From positions 66,292 to 130,291 of the forward strand of contig CAMAWT010000008.1 in assembly GCA_945862065.1 (NCBI GenBank): a stretch of 64,000 nt of DNA. The letters run 5' to 3'. A program made the position numbers and the translations under genes. Shown one piece after another: positions 34,035 to 42,560 of the stretch. Below the pieces are notes generated by a model. The model was not told the origin of the DNA, ran no database searches, and saw only the letters and a list, made by a program, of their open reading frames with translations. The stretch is from Flavobacterium psychrophilum. Its GTDB lineage: Bacteria > Bacteroidota > Bacteroidia > Flavobacteriales > Flavobacteriaceae. Every line of letters begins with the position of its first letter. Positions within the stretch are counted from its first letter, which is position 1.

Positions 34035-36014
34035 TTATTCCAAAAGTTGATTGTCAACGCTATTAGGTAAAGTAACTTTCAATAAAGGTTGCGATTCCAT
34101 AGCTCTTTTAATGGCAAAAATGGCACCTTCATTTCTAGCCCAACTTCTTCTTGAAATGCCATTATTAACATCCCAAAAAAGCATTGACTCTAAGCGCTTT
34201 GACGCTTCTTTAGTTCCGTCAAGAACCATGCCAAAACCTCCGTTTATAACTTCGCCCCAACCAACGCCGCCTCCATTATGAATGGACACCCAGGTAGCAC
34301 CTCTAAAACTATCACCAATCACATTTTGAATAGCCATGTCTGCGGTGAAACGTGACCCATCATATATGTTGGATGTTTCTCTGTAGGGCGAATCGGTTCC
34401 AGAAACATCGTGGTGATCTCTTCCTAAAATGATATAACCAATTTTGCCTCTTGCAATGGCTTGGTTAAAAGCTTCGGCTATTTTTACTCTACCTTCTGCG
34501 TCGGCATATAGTATTCGGGCTTGCGAGCCTACAACTAGTTTGTTTTCTTGTGCTCCTTTTATCCATTGGATATTGTCTTGCATTTGTTGTTGAATTTCGA
34601 TGGGAGCTGTCCATGAAATTTCTTCCAAAACTTGACACGCAATGGCATCTGTTTTGGCTAAATCTTCTGGTTTTCCTGAAGCGCAAACCCAACGAAACGG
34701 ACCAAAACCATAATCAAAACACATAGGTCCCATAATGTCTTGAACGTAACTATTGTATTTGAAATCTATTTTGTTTTCGGCAAAAACATCGGCTCCGGCT
34801 CTTGAAGCTTCCAGTAAAAAGGCATTTCCATAGTCAAAGAAATAAGTTCCTTTTGCGGTATGTTTGTTGATAGTGTCTGCATGGCGACGCAATGTTTTTT
34901 GAACTTCCTCTTTGAATTTTTCAGGATTGTTTGCCATCAATTCATTGGATTCCTCAAAAGTATAACCCATTGGATAATAGCCACCTGCCCAAGGGTTGTG
35001 CAATGAAGTTTGGTCAGATCCTAAATCGATAAGAATGTTTTCTTCATCCAATCGTTCCCAAACATCAACTACGTTCCCAAGGTATGCGATTGAAACGATT
35101 TCTTTATTTTCTAATGCTTTTTTCACTCTTGGAACCAATTCGTCAATGTTTTCAATGACTTCGTTTATCCATCCTTGTGAATGTCGAATGTGAGTAATTT
35201 TTGGGTTTACTTCGGCACAAATGGTTACGCAACCTGCAATGTTTCCGGCTTTGGGTTGAGCGCCCGACATACCTCCAAGTCCTGAGGTTACAAATAATCC
35301 TCCTTTTGGAGATTTTTTTATTTTTCTAAATCCGTTCAAAACGGTAATCGTGGTACCATGCACAATACCTTGTGGCCCGATGTACATATAACTTCCAGCA
35401 GTCATTTGTCCGTATTGCGATACGCCCAATGCGTTCATTTTCTCCCAATCGTCTGGTTTAGAATAATTTGGAATAACCATTCCGTTAGTTACAACAACAC
35501 GTGGAGCTTCGGGATGCGAAGGGAAAAGTCCCATTGGATGCCCAGAATACATTGACAAAGTTTGCTCGTTGGTCATGGTAGCTAGGTATTGCATAGTTAG
35601 CAAGTATTGCGCCCAGTTTTGAAAAACGGCACCGTTGCCACCATATGTAATTAACTCGTGTGGGTGTTGTGCAACGGCATAATCTAAGTTGTTTTGAATC
35701 ATGAGCATGATGGCTTTGACTTGCTCAGATTGACCTGGATATTCTGAAATAGGTCTGGCTTTCATTTCATAATCGGGGCGAAAGCGGTACATATAAATTC
35801 TTCCGTACGTTTCTAGTTCCTGTTTGAACTCTGGGAGTAATTCTTTATGATGTTTTGGATCAAAATAGCGAAGTGCATTTTGAAGGGCTAGTTTTTTCTC
35901 TTCGGTTGAAAGAATATCTTTACGTTTTGGTGCGTGATTGATGTTGCTTTCATAGGGTTTGATTGCAGGTAATTGGTTTGGAATACCTTGTAGAATTTGT
36001 TCTTGAAATGTCAT
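34035..36014 (-). CDS. hutU: Urocanate hydratase
   Basis: 659 residues, about 100 longer than the Pseudomonas enzyme (556) and typical for Bacteroidetes. It adds water to urocanate in histidine breakdown, using bound NAD. Family segments: ELITYGGNGAVFQNWAQYLL, YSGHPMGLFPS, TAGSYMYIGPQGIVHGTT, VTSGLGGMSGAQPKA and the active-site Cys in FRWVCASGK. The other hut enzymes are not adjacent; an arginase-family enzyme that could be formimidoylglutamase lies at 10452. Its upstream spacer contains hairpin copy H. Confidence 0.95.
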   Translation of the reverse strand: MTFQEQILQGIPNQLPAIKPYESNINHAPKRKDILSTEEKKLALQNALRYFDPKHHKELLPEFKQELETYGRIYMYRFRPDYEMKARPISEYPGQSEQVKAIMLMIQNNLDYAVAQHPHELITYGGNGAVFQNWAQYLLTMQYLATMTNEQTLSMYSGHPMGLFPSHPEAPRVVVTNGMVIPNYSKPDDWEKMNALGVSQYGQMTAGSYMYIGPQGIVHGTTITVLNGFRKIKKSPKGGLFVTSGLGGMSGAQPKAGNIAGCVTICAEVNPKITHIRHSQGWINEVIENIDELVPRVKKALENKEIVSIAYLGNVVDVWERLDEENILIDLGSDQTSLHNPWAGGYYPMGYTFEESNELMANNPEKFKEEVQKTLRRHADTINKHTAKGTYFFDYGNAFLLEASRAGADVFAENKIDFKYNSYVQDIMGPMCFDYGFGPFRWVCASGKPEDLAKTDAIACQVLEEISWTAPIEIQQQMQDNIQWIKGAQENKLVVGSQARILYADAEGRVKIAEAFNQAIARGKIGYIILGRDHHDVSGTDSPYRETSNIYDGSRFTADMAIQNVIGDSFRGATWVSIHNGGGVGWGEVINGGFGMVLDGTKEASKRLESMLFWDVNNGISRRSWARNEGAIFAIKRAMESQPLLKVTLPNSVDNQLLE

Positions 36015-36027
36015 TTTTCCTGTTTTA

Positions 36028-36205
36028 TTGCGGGCCGTGTGAGGGATTACTTCACAATTATTTTATTTTTCATTGGAGTTCAGTGAACTTTGTTTGAGGC
36101 GATATCCTCGTAGTGCAACGGAGAGATAAAGCCGAAAGCCCGACTTTGTTGCTATGAAATACGATGTATTTGCCGTAAATTTTCTGCAACAAAGGCACGC
36201 CCAAA
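36028..36205 (-). repeat. Intergenic hairpin element, copy H (full, two-stem type)
   Basis: On the minus strand it starts TTTGGGCGTGCC directly at the DUF5522 stop codon, has a first stem TTTGTTGC / GCAACAAAG, then TCGGGCTTTCGGCTTTATC, a second loop and GAGGATATCGCCTCAA, and ends AATCCCTCAC. Same plan as copy I. Confidence 0.78.
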
Positions 36206-36382
36206 TTATTTTTTTTGTTGTCCTGTTTTTTTGTCAAAACCATAAGGGCAATGTTTGCAGCCGCTTTTGCAGCAATAGCCACGTTTGAGGTGGAATTTTT
36301 CTGTAAAACATTTGTAGCCTTCTGGTGTATAATAGAAATCGATGCCTTCTATTAATTTATTTTCATTTTTATTGTCAAACAT
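36206..36382 (-). CDS. DUF5522 cysteine-rich small protein
   Basis: 58 residues from ATG at 36382; the longer frame to 36493 overlaps the divergent gene and is unlikely. The motif GYCCKSGCKHCPYGF holds four cysteines (CC, C, C) and is the DUF5522 signature, suggesting a metal or zinc-ribbon-like site. Function unknown. A TAAATTTG box ends 5 bases before this ATG, so the message would be nearly leaderless. The stop codon is directly followed by hairpin copy H. Confidence 0.75.
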   Translation of the reverse strand: MFDNKNENKLIEGIDFYYTPEGYKCFTEKFHLKRGYCCKSGCKHCPYGFDKKTGQQKK

Positions 36383-36387
36383 AGTGA

Positions 36388-36395
36388 CAAATTTA
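36388..36395 (-). promoter_or_regulatory. Candidate -7 box for the DUF5522 gene
   Basis: TAAATTTG on the minus strand ending 5 bases before the ATG; implies an almost leaderless transcript. Confidence 0.4.
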
Positions 36396-36410
36396 AGAAC
36401 TTTGCAGAAT

Positions 36411-36737
36411 ATGATACCTATTGTTTGTAAAAATTTAACGCCACGCGGATTTAGAGGTTTGACTTTATTTCCATTTGTGTTGGTAAATACCAAGAAAGAT
36501 TTGCGGGATTTGGTGTTTTTGAATCATGAAAAAATTCATCTTAGACAGCAATTGGAGTTGTTGATTATTCCTTTTTATGTGATGTATTTATTGGAATTTT
36601 TGGTAAAATGGATGGTTTTAAAAAACAGGTTTAAGGCGTATAAATCGATAAGTTTTGAAAGAGAAGCTTATGAAAACGAGCGTAATTTGAATTATTTGAA
36701 GAAACGCAAAATGTTTGTTTTTTTTAATTATTATTAG
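36411..36737 (+). CDS. Small HExxH-containing membrane protein
   Basis: 108 residues from ATG at 36411; the open frame reaches back to 36342 but that part overlaps the divergent DUF5522 gene. It contains HEKIH (an HExxH zinc-protease signature, about residues 42-46) followed by a hydrophobic helix (PFYVMYLLEFLVKWMV), as in BlaR1/M56-type peptidases, but it lacks other domains, so it may be a mini-protease or a degenerate relative. The next gene starts one base after the stop, indicating an operon with the PLP enzyme. Confidence 0.7.
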   Translation: MIPIVCKNLTPRGFRGLTLFPFVLVNTKKDLRDLVFLNHEKIHLRQQLELLIIPFYVMYLLEFLVKWMVLKNRFKAYKSISFEREAYENERNLNYLKKRKMFVFFNYY

Positions 36738-36738
36738 A

Positions 36739-37668
36739 ATGGAAACAACCACTTTTTTTGATTTGCCTGAAGTTGAAACGCAAGAAATTGTGCTAGAAAA
36801 TAGTTCGGTTCGGTTATTTGTGAGACGCGAAGATTTGATTCATCCGTTTGTTTCGGGAAATAAATTCAGGAAATTGCGTTATAATTTGGCTGCAGCCAAA
36901 GAACAGCATTTTTCGAAATTGGTAACTTATGGTGGTGCTTATTCAAATCATATTGCGGCGGTTGCTTTTGCTGGAAAAGCACATGATTTTGAAACGATTG
37001 GGATTATTAGAGGGGATGAATTGAAAGATAATTGGACGGATAATCCTACGTTGGTATTTGCACATTCTTGTGGCATGCAGTTTGAGTTTGTATCACGAGA
37101 AGTATATAGAAATAAGGAAGATGCGTCTTTTGTGGATGCATTAAAAACAAAATATGGAAATTTTTATTCCATTCCAGAAGGCGGAACCAATCAATTGGCG
37201 GTAAAAGGATGTGAAGAAATTCTGAATGAGTTTGATAATGAGTATGATACTATTTGCGTTTGTGTTGGAACCGGCGGAACCATTTCGGGATTGATAAATG
37301 CTTCTTTTGAGGGTCAAAAAATAATAGGATTTCCGGCATTGAAAGGTGATTTTTTGACAAAAGATATTTGTAATTTTGCAAAAAAAAATAATTGGAGTTT
37401 GAATTTGGATTATCATTTTGGAGGTTATGGAAAAGTGACCTCAGAACTGATTTTATTTATTAATTCTTTTTATGAAAAATATAAAATTCCTTTAGACCCT
37501 ATTTATACAGGTAAAATGTTTTTTGGGATAATGAATTTGATTGAAAAAGATTTTTTTGAAAAAGGATCCAAAATTTTACTAATTCACTCAGGTGGTTTAC
37601 AGGGAATTGAGGGAATGAACAAAGAATTAGAACGAAAAAAAGAAATAAAAATAAAACTAAATGATTAA
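36739..37668 (+). CDS. 1-aminocyclopropane-1-carboxylate deaminase / D-cysteine desulfhydrase family enzyme
   Basis: 309 residues from ATG at 36739. A PLP fold-type II enzyme; the Schiff-base Lys is K42 in SGNKFRKLRYNL, followed by TYGGAYSNHIAA, and the phosphate-binding VGTGGTISG is clear. The usual ACC-deaminase specificity residues cannot be judged by eye, so D-cysteine desulfhydrase is as likely. It overlaps the following lipoprotein gene by 8 bases. Confidence 0.88.
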   Translation: METTTFFDLPEVETQEIVLENSSVRLFVRREDLIHPFVSGNKFRKLRYNLAAAKEQHFSKLVTYGGAYSNHIAAVAFAGKAHDFETIGIIRGDELKDNWTDNPTLVFAHSCGMQFEFVSREVYRNKEDASFVDALKTKYGNFYSIPEGGTNQLAVKGCEEILNEFDNEYDTICVCVGTGGTISGLINASFEGQKIIGFPALKGDFLTKDICNFAKKNNWSLNLDYHFGGYGKVTSELILFINSFYEKYKIPLDPIYTGKMFFGIMNLIEKDFFEKGSKILLIHSGGLQGIEGMNKELERKKEIKIKLND

Positions 37669-38560
37669 GAAAAGTATCATTATTATATGTCTGTTGGCTT
37701 TAGTTTCATGTAAAACGGGCGGTTTGCGTGTTTTGGAGGTAAAGCAAAAAACAACGGCATCTTCGGGTATTATCAGAACTACAAAAACACCTGTGTTAAA
37801 ACCAACAAATCCGCCAAAAACTGAAACAGATAAAGGTGCTAAAACAGTTACTTTAGAAGCAACCACAAAGGTTCAAGTTACATCCGTTTTGGTGCAAGAT
37901 TACGTTCAAAAATATAAGGATATTGCCAAAGAAGATATGGTAAAATATGGTATTCCAGCAAGTATTACATTGGGTCAAGGAATTTTAGAATCGGGAGCTG
38001 GAACAGGACCTTTAAGCGTTCAGGCAAACAATCATTTTGGTATAAAATGTCATAAAGAGTGGACTGGAGAAAGCATTAAATATGATGACGATATAGAGGC
38101 AGAATGTTTTAGAAAATATAAAAATCCAGAAGAATCTTACAGAGATCATTCTTTATTTTTGACATCCAGACCAAGATATGCCTCGTTGTTTCAGTTGCCA
38201 ATAAATGATTATAAATCGTGGGCAAAAGGATTGAAAGAGGCAGGTTATGCCACCGATCCAAATTATCCGACAAAATTATATTTATTGATTGAACGATATA
38301 ATTTACAGCAATATGATAGCGAAGTTTTAGGTCTTGAAACTACAACACAACAACCTACAAAAGTTGAAACCAAACCAATCGAAATTGGTTTTCCCTCAAA
38401 AACAGATTCACAACTAAATGCAATAAAACATGTGGTTGTAAAAGGAGATACGTTATATTCAATATCAAAAAAGTACGCAATTTCTATAGAAGAATTAAAA
38501 AAGAAAAATACTATTATTGAAAACAGTATTTCGATTGGACAAGAATTAATCATACAGTAA
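37661..38560 (+). CDS. Glucosaminidase and LysM domain lipoprotein
   Basis: 299 residues: lipoprotein signal ending LVSC (Cys17), a glucosaminidase domain at about 75-215 with GILESGAGTGPLSVQANNHF and its catalytic Glu in the first part, and a C-terminal LysM domain (about 253-299, VKGDTLYSISKKYAISIEEL) that binds peptidoglycan. It should cleave the glycan chains of the cell wall (FlgJ-like). The start overlaps the previous gene; hemL begins 9 bases after the stop. Confidence 0.93.
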   Translation: MIKKSIIIICLLALVSCKTGGLRVLEVKQKTTASSGIIRTTKTPVLKPTNPPKTETDKGAKTVTLEATTKVQVTSVLVQDYVQKYKDIAKEDMVKYGIPASITLGQGILESGAGTGPLSVQANNHFGIKCHKEWTGESIKYDDDIEAECFRKYKNPEESYRDHSLFLTSRPRYASLFQLPINDYKSWAKGLKEAGYATDPNYPTKLYLLIERYNLQQYDSEVLGLETTTQQPTKVETKPIEIGFPSKTDSQLNAIKHVVVKGDTLYSISKKYAISIEELKKKNTIIENSISIGQELIIQ

Positions 38561-38569
38561 TATAAAAAT

Positions 38570-39856
38570 ATGTTATATCAAAGAAGTAGTCAGTTATTTG
38601 CTGAAGCAGAAAAAGTAATTCCGGGAGGTGTTAATTCACCTGTTAGAGCTTTTAAATCGGTAGGAGGCACCCCCATTTTTGTCAAAAGTGCTAAAGGAGC
38701 TTATTTATATGACGAAGACGGCAATAGATTGATTGATTATATAAATTCGTGGGGTCCGATGATTTTGGGGCACGCGCATCCGCCTGTTATTGAAGCTATT
38801 ACCGAACGAGCTAAATTAGGGACTTCCTTTGGAATGCCCACGCAATTAGAAACTGAAATTGCCACTCTTGCTGTTTCAATGGTACCTAATGTTGATAAAA
38901 TTCGTTTTGTAAACTCAGGAACAGAAGCCTGTATGAGTGCCATTCGATTGGCAAGAGGTTTTACAAATCGTGAAAAAATTATCAAGTTTGCGGGCTGTTA
39001 TCACGGTCATTCCGATTCATTTTTAATTCAAGCGGGTAGTGGTGCTATAACTTTTGGATCACCAAACAGTCCCGGGGTTACAGAAGGTACTGCAAAAGAT
39101 ACTTTGTTAGCAAATTATAATGATTTAGAAAATGTTTCTAAATTATTTGATGCAAATCCAAATCAAATTGCAGCAATTATAGTGGAGCCTGTTGCAGGGA
39201 ATATGGGTTGTGTACTTCCATTAAAGGGATTTTTGGAAGGTTTACGAAATTTATGTACCGCCAACGGAGCACTTTTAATTTTTGATGAAGTAATGACTGG
39301 TTTCCGATTGGCAAAAGGCGGTGTACAAGAGTTGTATAACATAGCCGCTGACATTGCTTGTTTTGGTAAAGTTATTGGAGGCGGTTTGCCTGTTGGTGCT
39401 TTTGCAGCACGTAATGAAATCATGAATTACTTAGCTCCAATAGGACCCGTATATCAAGCCGGAACGTTATCTGGTAATCCATTGGCAATGGCCGCAGGAT
39501 TAGCAATGTTACTAGAAATCAATGCAGATGCTAATTTGTTTCAACGACTTGATGAAAAAACTAAGTATTTAGAAAACGGCATTAGAAAAGCGCTAGTTGA
39601 AAACAATATTGATTTCACTATTAATAGAGTTGGCTCGATGATTTCGGTTCATTTTGATAAAAATCCGGTTATTGATTTTGAATCTGCAAAAAATGGCGAC
39701 AATCAAACTTTTAAAGCCTTTTTTCATGGCTTACTTCAAGAAGGAATTTACATTGCGCCTTCAGCTTATGAATCGTGGTTTATTACGGATGCCTTGACGT
39801 ATGAAGATTTAGATTTTACAATAAATGCTGTGGCAAAAGTGGCAAAAAAATTATAA
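38570..39856 (+). CDS. hemL: Glutamate-1-semialdehyde 2,1-aminomutase
   Basis: 428 residues, full length. A PLP class III aminotransferase converting glutamate-1-semialdehyde into 5-aminolevulinate, the committed tetrapyrrole precursor. The Schiff-base lysine is K267 in [44 protein letters not shown] and [11 protein letters not shown] are typical. 9 bases after the LysM gene, with its own terminator downstream. Confidence 0.96.
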   Translation: MLYQRSSQLFAEAEKVIPGGVNSPVRAFKSVGGTPIFVKSAKGAYLYDEDGNRLIDYINSWGPMILGHAHPPVIEAITERAKLGTSFGMPTQLETEIATLAVSMVPNVDKIRFVNSGTEACMSAIRLARGFTNREKIIKFAGCYHGHSDSFLIQAGSGAITFGSPNSPGVTEGTAKDTLLANYNDLENVSKLFDANPNQIAAIIVEPVAGNMGCVLPLKGFLEGLRNLCTANGALLIFDEVMTGFRLAKGGVQELYNIAADIACFGKVIGGGLPVGAFAARNEIMNYLAPIGPVYQAGTLSGNPLAMAAGLAMLLEINADANLFQRLDEKTKYLENGIRKALVENNIDFTINRVGSMISVHFDKNPVIDFESAKNGDNQTFKAFFHGLLQEGIYIAPSAYESWFITDALTYEDLDFTINAVAKVAKKL

Positions 39857-39861
39857 AAAAC

Positions 39862-39897
39862 AATCCCCAACTTACAAGTAAATTGGGGATTTTTTAT
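39862..39897. terminator. Terminator after hemL
   Basis: AATCCCCAA pairs with TTGGGGATT around a 12-base loop, T run after and A run before, so it could stop both converging genes. Confidence 0.88.
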
Positions 39898-39912
39898 GTT
39901 TTAAACAAAATT

Positions 39913-40239
39913 TTAGTTTGTCAATCTGTCGTATAATTCCTTTTTAGCTTTTAGTTTTGCCAATTGCGCAGGAGTTAAAGATGTTTTGATTTTATCAACC
40001 ATTGTTTGTTTTAAAATTTGCTTTCTTTCGTCAGACAAGTTTTCAAGAAGCATTTCATATTTCATTGTAAAAAGTTTTGTAAAACCATCTTGCAATGAAC
40101 TTTCAATACCTACTAATTTTGCTAAATCGGTAGCATCTGCTGTTGCTTTTTCTATTGGTGAAGCCACATTTTTCTCTTGTGCAGAAGCATTTAATGAGAA
40201 TGCAAAAAGTAATGTAATAATAAAAAGTAATTTTTTCAT
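39913..40239 (-). CDS. Small secreted LTxxQ-type protein
   Basis: 108 residues with a signal peptide (about 1-20, ending SASA) and a mostly helical body; SLTPAQLAKLKAKKELY near the C-terminus recalls the LTxxQ motif of Spy/CpxP periplasmic chaperones, though the fit is loose. Two candidate TATTTTTG boxes on the minus strand (40268-40275 and 40277-40284) lie just upstream. A similarly composed protein is encoded next at 40323. Confidence 0.6.
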   Translation of the reverse strand: MKKLLFIITLLFAFSLNASAQEKNVASPIEKATADATDLAKLVGIESSLQDGFTKLFTMKYEMLLENLSDERKQILKQTMVDKIKTSLTPAQLAKLKAKKELYDRLTN

Positions 40240-40267
40240 GATTGTTAGTTTTGTTGGTAATAGAAAT

Positions 40268-40284
40268 CAAAAATAACAAAAATA
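40268..40284 (-). promoter_or_regulatory. Tandem candidate -7 boxes for the 108-residue secreted protein
   Basis: Two TATTTTTG boxes overlap in series on the minus strand, 28 and 37 bases before the ATG. Confidence 0.4.
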
Positions 40285-40322
40285 AATTGGAATCCAAATT
40301 ATTATGACGATAACTTATTTAA

Positions 40323-40727
40323 TTAACGTTTCTCCTTGCGTTCTTTTATTTCTTCTTTTAATTTGTTTTTCTTCTCTTTTTGAATAGTAACAAATTTTTC
40401 GAATTGTTCAGGTGTTAAAATTCGTTTCATTTCAGCTTTCATAGCTTCGCGTTCTTCTTTTGTTGGACGCATTTCTTCACGAATCGCTTTTATTTTGGCT
40501 CTGTTTTCTTCCTTTTGAGATATTTCCTTTTGTAAAAGTTCTTTGATTTCTGCCACTTGCTTTTCGTTTAAATTTAAGTCTGATGAAATACGTTTAACTT
40601 TTTCAGCTACTTTTTGTTCAACACTCCATTTTTCACCATCAGGTTTTCCTGGTTTTCCTTCTTTTTTCTCTTGAGCAAATGTTGTTAATCCCGACAACAT
40701 TAAGGCAATTACTACTAATTTTTTCAT
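40323..40727 (-). CDS. Spy/CpxP-like secreted protein
   Basis: 134 residues with signal peptide 1-18 and a charged, coiled-coil-like body. LNLNEKQVAEIKELLQKEI and ILTPEQFEKF are good LTxxQ-type motifs (two repeats), as in Spy and CpxP, which act as ATP-independent chaperones or sensors of envelope stress in the periplasm. High Lys and Glu content. On the minus strand upstream, a TATTTTTG box (40825-40832) with TTG 22 bases away falls in the tail of hairpin copy B. Confidence 0.72.
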   Translation of the reverse strand: MKKLVVIALMLSGLTTFAQEKKEGKPGKPDGEKWSVEQKVAEKVKRISSDLNLNEKQVAEIKELLQKEISQKEENRAKIKAIREEMRPTKEEREAMKAEMKRILTPEQFEKFVTIQKEKKNKLKEEIKERKEKR

Positions 40728-40824
40728 CTTATTTTTATTTAAGTTATGTTCATTTGATTGAATTATTTCAGAAAAGTTTAATCGTTAACTTACATTTAAC
40801 TTCTAATTTTATTTTTTATCTACA

Positions 40825-40857
40825 CAAAAATAGCCCAAAAGTTTGGAAAATGCCCAA
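40825..40857 (-). promoter_or_regulatory. Candidate promoter of the Spy-like gene, overlapping a repeat tail
   Basis: TTG (40855-40857) and TATTTTTG (40825-40832) on the minus strand, spacing 22 bases. The -33 element is part of the CCCAAAAGTTTGG tail of hairpin copy B. Confidence 0.4.
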
Positions 40858-40966
40858 AAGTTGGAGTTGTACCCCCGATTGAAGTGGAAATCCTTTTTGT
40901 TTACCCTGACAGGGTTTTGAACCCTGTCAGGGTAAACAAAAAGATTGGAACGAAAAGCGGGAATAG
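40831..40966 (-). repeat. Intergenic hairpin element, copy B
   Basis: Inverted near-copy of A: on the minus strand TTCCCGCTTTTCGTTCCAATC, stem CTTTTTGTTTACCC with the same inner CAGGGTT hairpin, right arm GGATTTCCACTTCAATCGGG, and tail with the paired CTTTTGGGC/CCAAACTTTTGGGC words. It lies downstream of the 489-residue protein gene, in sense, after its terminator. Confidence 0.85.
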
Positions 40967-41028
40967 GGTTCGGAAAATGCCCGAGCCATTTGGTTTAGAA
41001 AATATTAAAAATAGATTTTGTTAAAATC

Positions 41029-41061
41029 AAAAAAGGAGCTTCGATTGAAGCTCCTTTTTTT
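41029..41061. terminator. Terminator overlapping the stop of the 489-residue gene
   Basis: GGAGCTTC / GAAGCTCC stem, GATT loop, A6 before and T7 after; on the minus strand the structure begins inside the stop codon (41060-41062). Confidence 0.88.
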
Positions 41062-42529
41062 AAAGAGTTAAATAACCATATTTTGCTGAATTTCCGATTT
41101 TGCATCGAACCATGTATTTGTTATTTTCGACTTTTACAAAAGTGGAATTATCTAAAGAATATTTCTCTGGAAGTGAATTAGGCAATGGTGTTGTGCTAAT
41201 TAACTTGCCTGTTTTTGTGTAATTTTGTAGTATTGGAAGTTTACTTTCGTAGATGCTTTTGTGTTGGTTGTAAATCAATGCAACACCTTCATTTGTAACG
41301 GTGTACATAAAAGATAACAGGTCGCCATTATCATTTACAGACGATGGATTGCCAACTTTGGTACTGTGAAGCCATTCTAATTTTCCGGTTGCGTTGTCGA
41401 TTAAACCCACTTCAATTCCGTCGTTTGAATAGGTATTGTCAAAAATAATCTTCATGTTCGTTTGAGCCAACGGACGTCTTTTGCTCATTACAAACATGTG
41501 ATCCATCAAAGCCCACGTTTTATCTCCTGAAACTACAAAATCTTTGATGTTTAAATCGTTGATTTTTCCTGTGCTGTTGAGTGTAACATATTTACGAGCT
41601 CCTTTGTTGTCAAATTTTGCACAAACAACTCCCAAACTATTTACACCATCTGAACCTGAATAGGAAACATTAAATTGAAAATCTCTTGAGTTTTTATCTG
41701 TATATAATCCTTGAAGGTAAAAATCATTCGCGTAAAATTGACCTTTAACTTGGTGAATTTGTAAATCGTTTTCTAATTTTAAGGTTTCTTCAACAACGGC
41801 ATCGGTTGCTGGGTTCCAAATATAGACTGATTTATAGGCTTTTACTTTTGGTAATTCAATTTCTTTTACCATAAATACAACTCCTTCGTTTGAAACAAAA
41901 AGTTGTTGGTTTCCTGATTGTTTGGAAGAAAACGGAAATTCATATTCTTTTTCTTTGACAACTTTAAACGTTTTGTCAATCAAGGTAAAAGTGATTTTTT
42001 GGTTTATTTTTTTATCGTAAGAAGGTACTTTCAAAGCAACATAAAATTCTTTATTTGGTGATTGTGCTACATAATAATCACCTGGATTTACTCCGTTTTT
42101 TCCTGCAAATGAAGTGATGAATTTATGTTTTGTTTTGGTACCCGTATCAATATTGGCAGTCATCCAAAACAATTCATTCATTTTGGTGCTTCGATCAAAT
42201 TCGGTCACAAAATACACAAAACTTTTCTCGTTTAATTGAAATAAATCAATCAAGGTTTTCATTGTAAGTCCCATTGCTGGTTGCTCTAAAGACGCATTGA
42301 TAACTTCACTTTCAAAATCATCTTTAGGATCTACAATATCTACAATTACATCTTTATTAAAAGTTTCTTGGTTGTATTTTGTTTTTAATTTGAACAAACG
42401 ACCATAGAAATAATTGTCAATTTTATAATCGGCTTCATTTTCGACGGTTGTGTTGGTTTCGCTCCAGCGAAATGTTTGTGCAAAACTAGTTGACACTATT
42501 AATAATGCTAGAATAATTATTTTTTTCAT
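41060..42529 (-). CDS. Secreted protein of unknown function
   Basis: 489 residues with a signal peptide (about 1-18, ending SFAQ). No domain recognised with confidence; the body is rich in beta-strand-like stretches with alternating hydrophobic and polar residues and repeated FKV/YEF-type segments, consistent with a beta-propeller-like fold, which is only a guess. Located 31 bases downstream of lysS on the same strand and probably cotranscribed with it. Similar proteins of unknown role are known in Flavobacteria. Confidence 0.75.
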   Translation of the reverse strand: MKKIIILALLIVSTSFAQTFRWSETNTTVENEADYKIDNYFYGRLFKLKTKYNQETFNKDVIVDIVDPKDDFESEVINASLEQPAMGLTMKTLIDLFQLNEKSFVYFVTEFDRSTKMNELFWMTANIDTGTKTKHKFITSFAGKNGVNPGDYYVAQSPNKEFYVALKVPSYDKKINQKITFTLIDKTFKVVKEKEYEFPFSSKQSGNQQLFVSNEGVVFMVKEIELPKVKAYKSVYIWNPATDAVVEETLKLENDLQIHQVKGQFYANDFYLQGLYTDKNSRDFQFNVSYSGSDGVNSLGVVCAKFDNKGARKYVTLNSTGKINDLNIKDFVVSGDKTWALMDHMFVMSKRRPLAQTNMKIIFDNTYSNDGIEVGLIDNATGKLEWLHSTKVGNPSSVNDNGDLLSFMYTVTNEGVALIYNQHKSIYESKLPILQNYTKTGKLISTTPLPNSLPEKYSLDNSTFVKVENNKYMVRCKIGNSAKYGYLTL

Positions 42530-42560
42530 GATTGTGTGGGATTTTATGTTTTGATTATAA

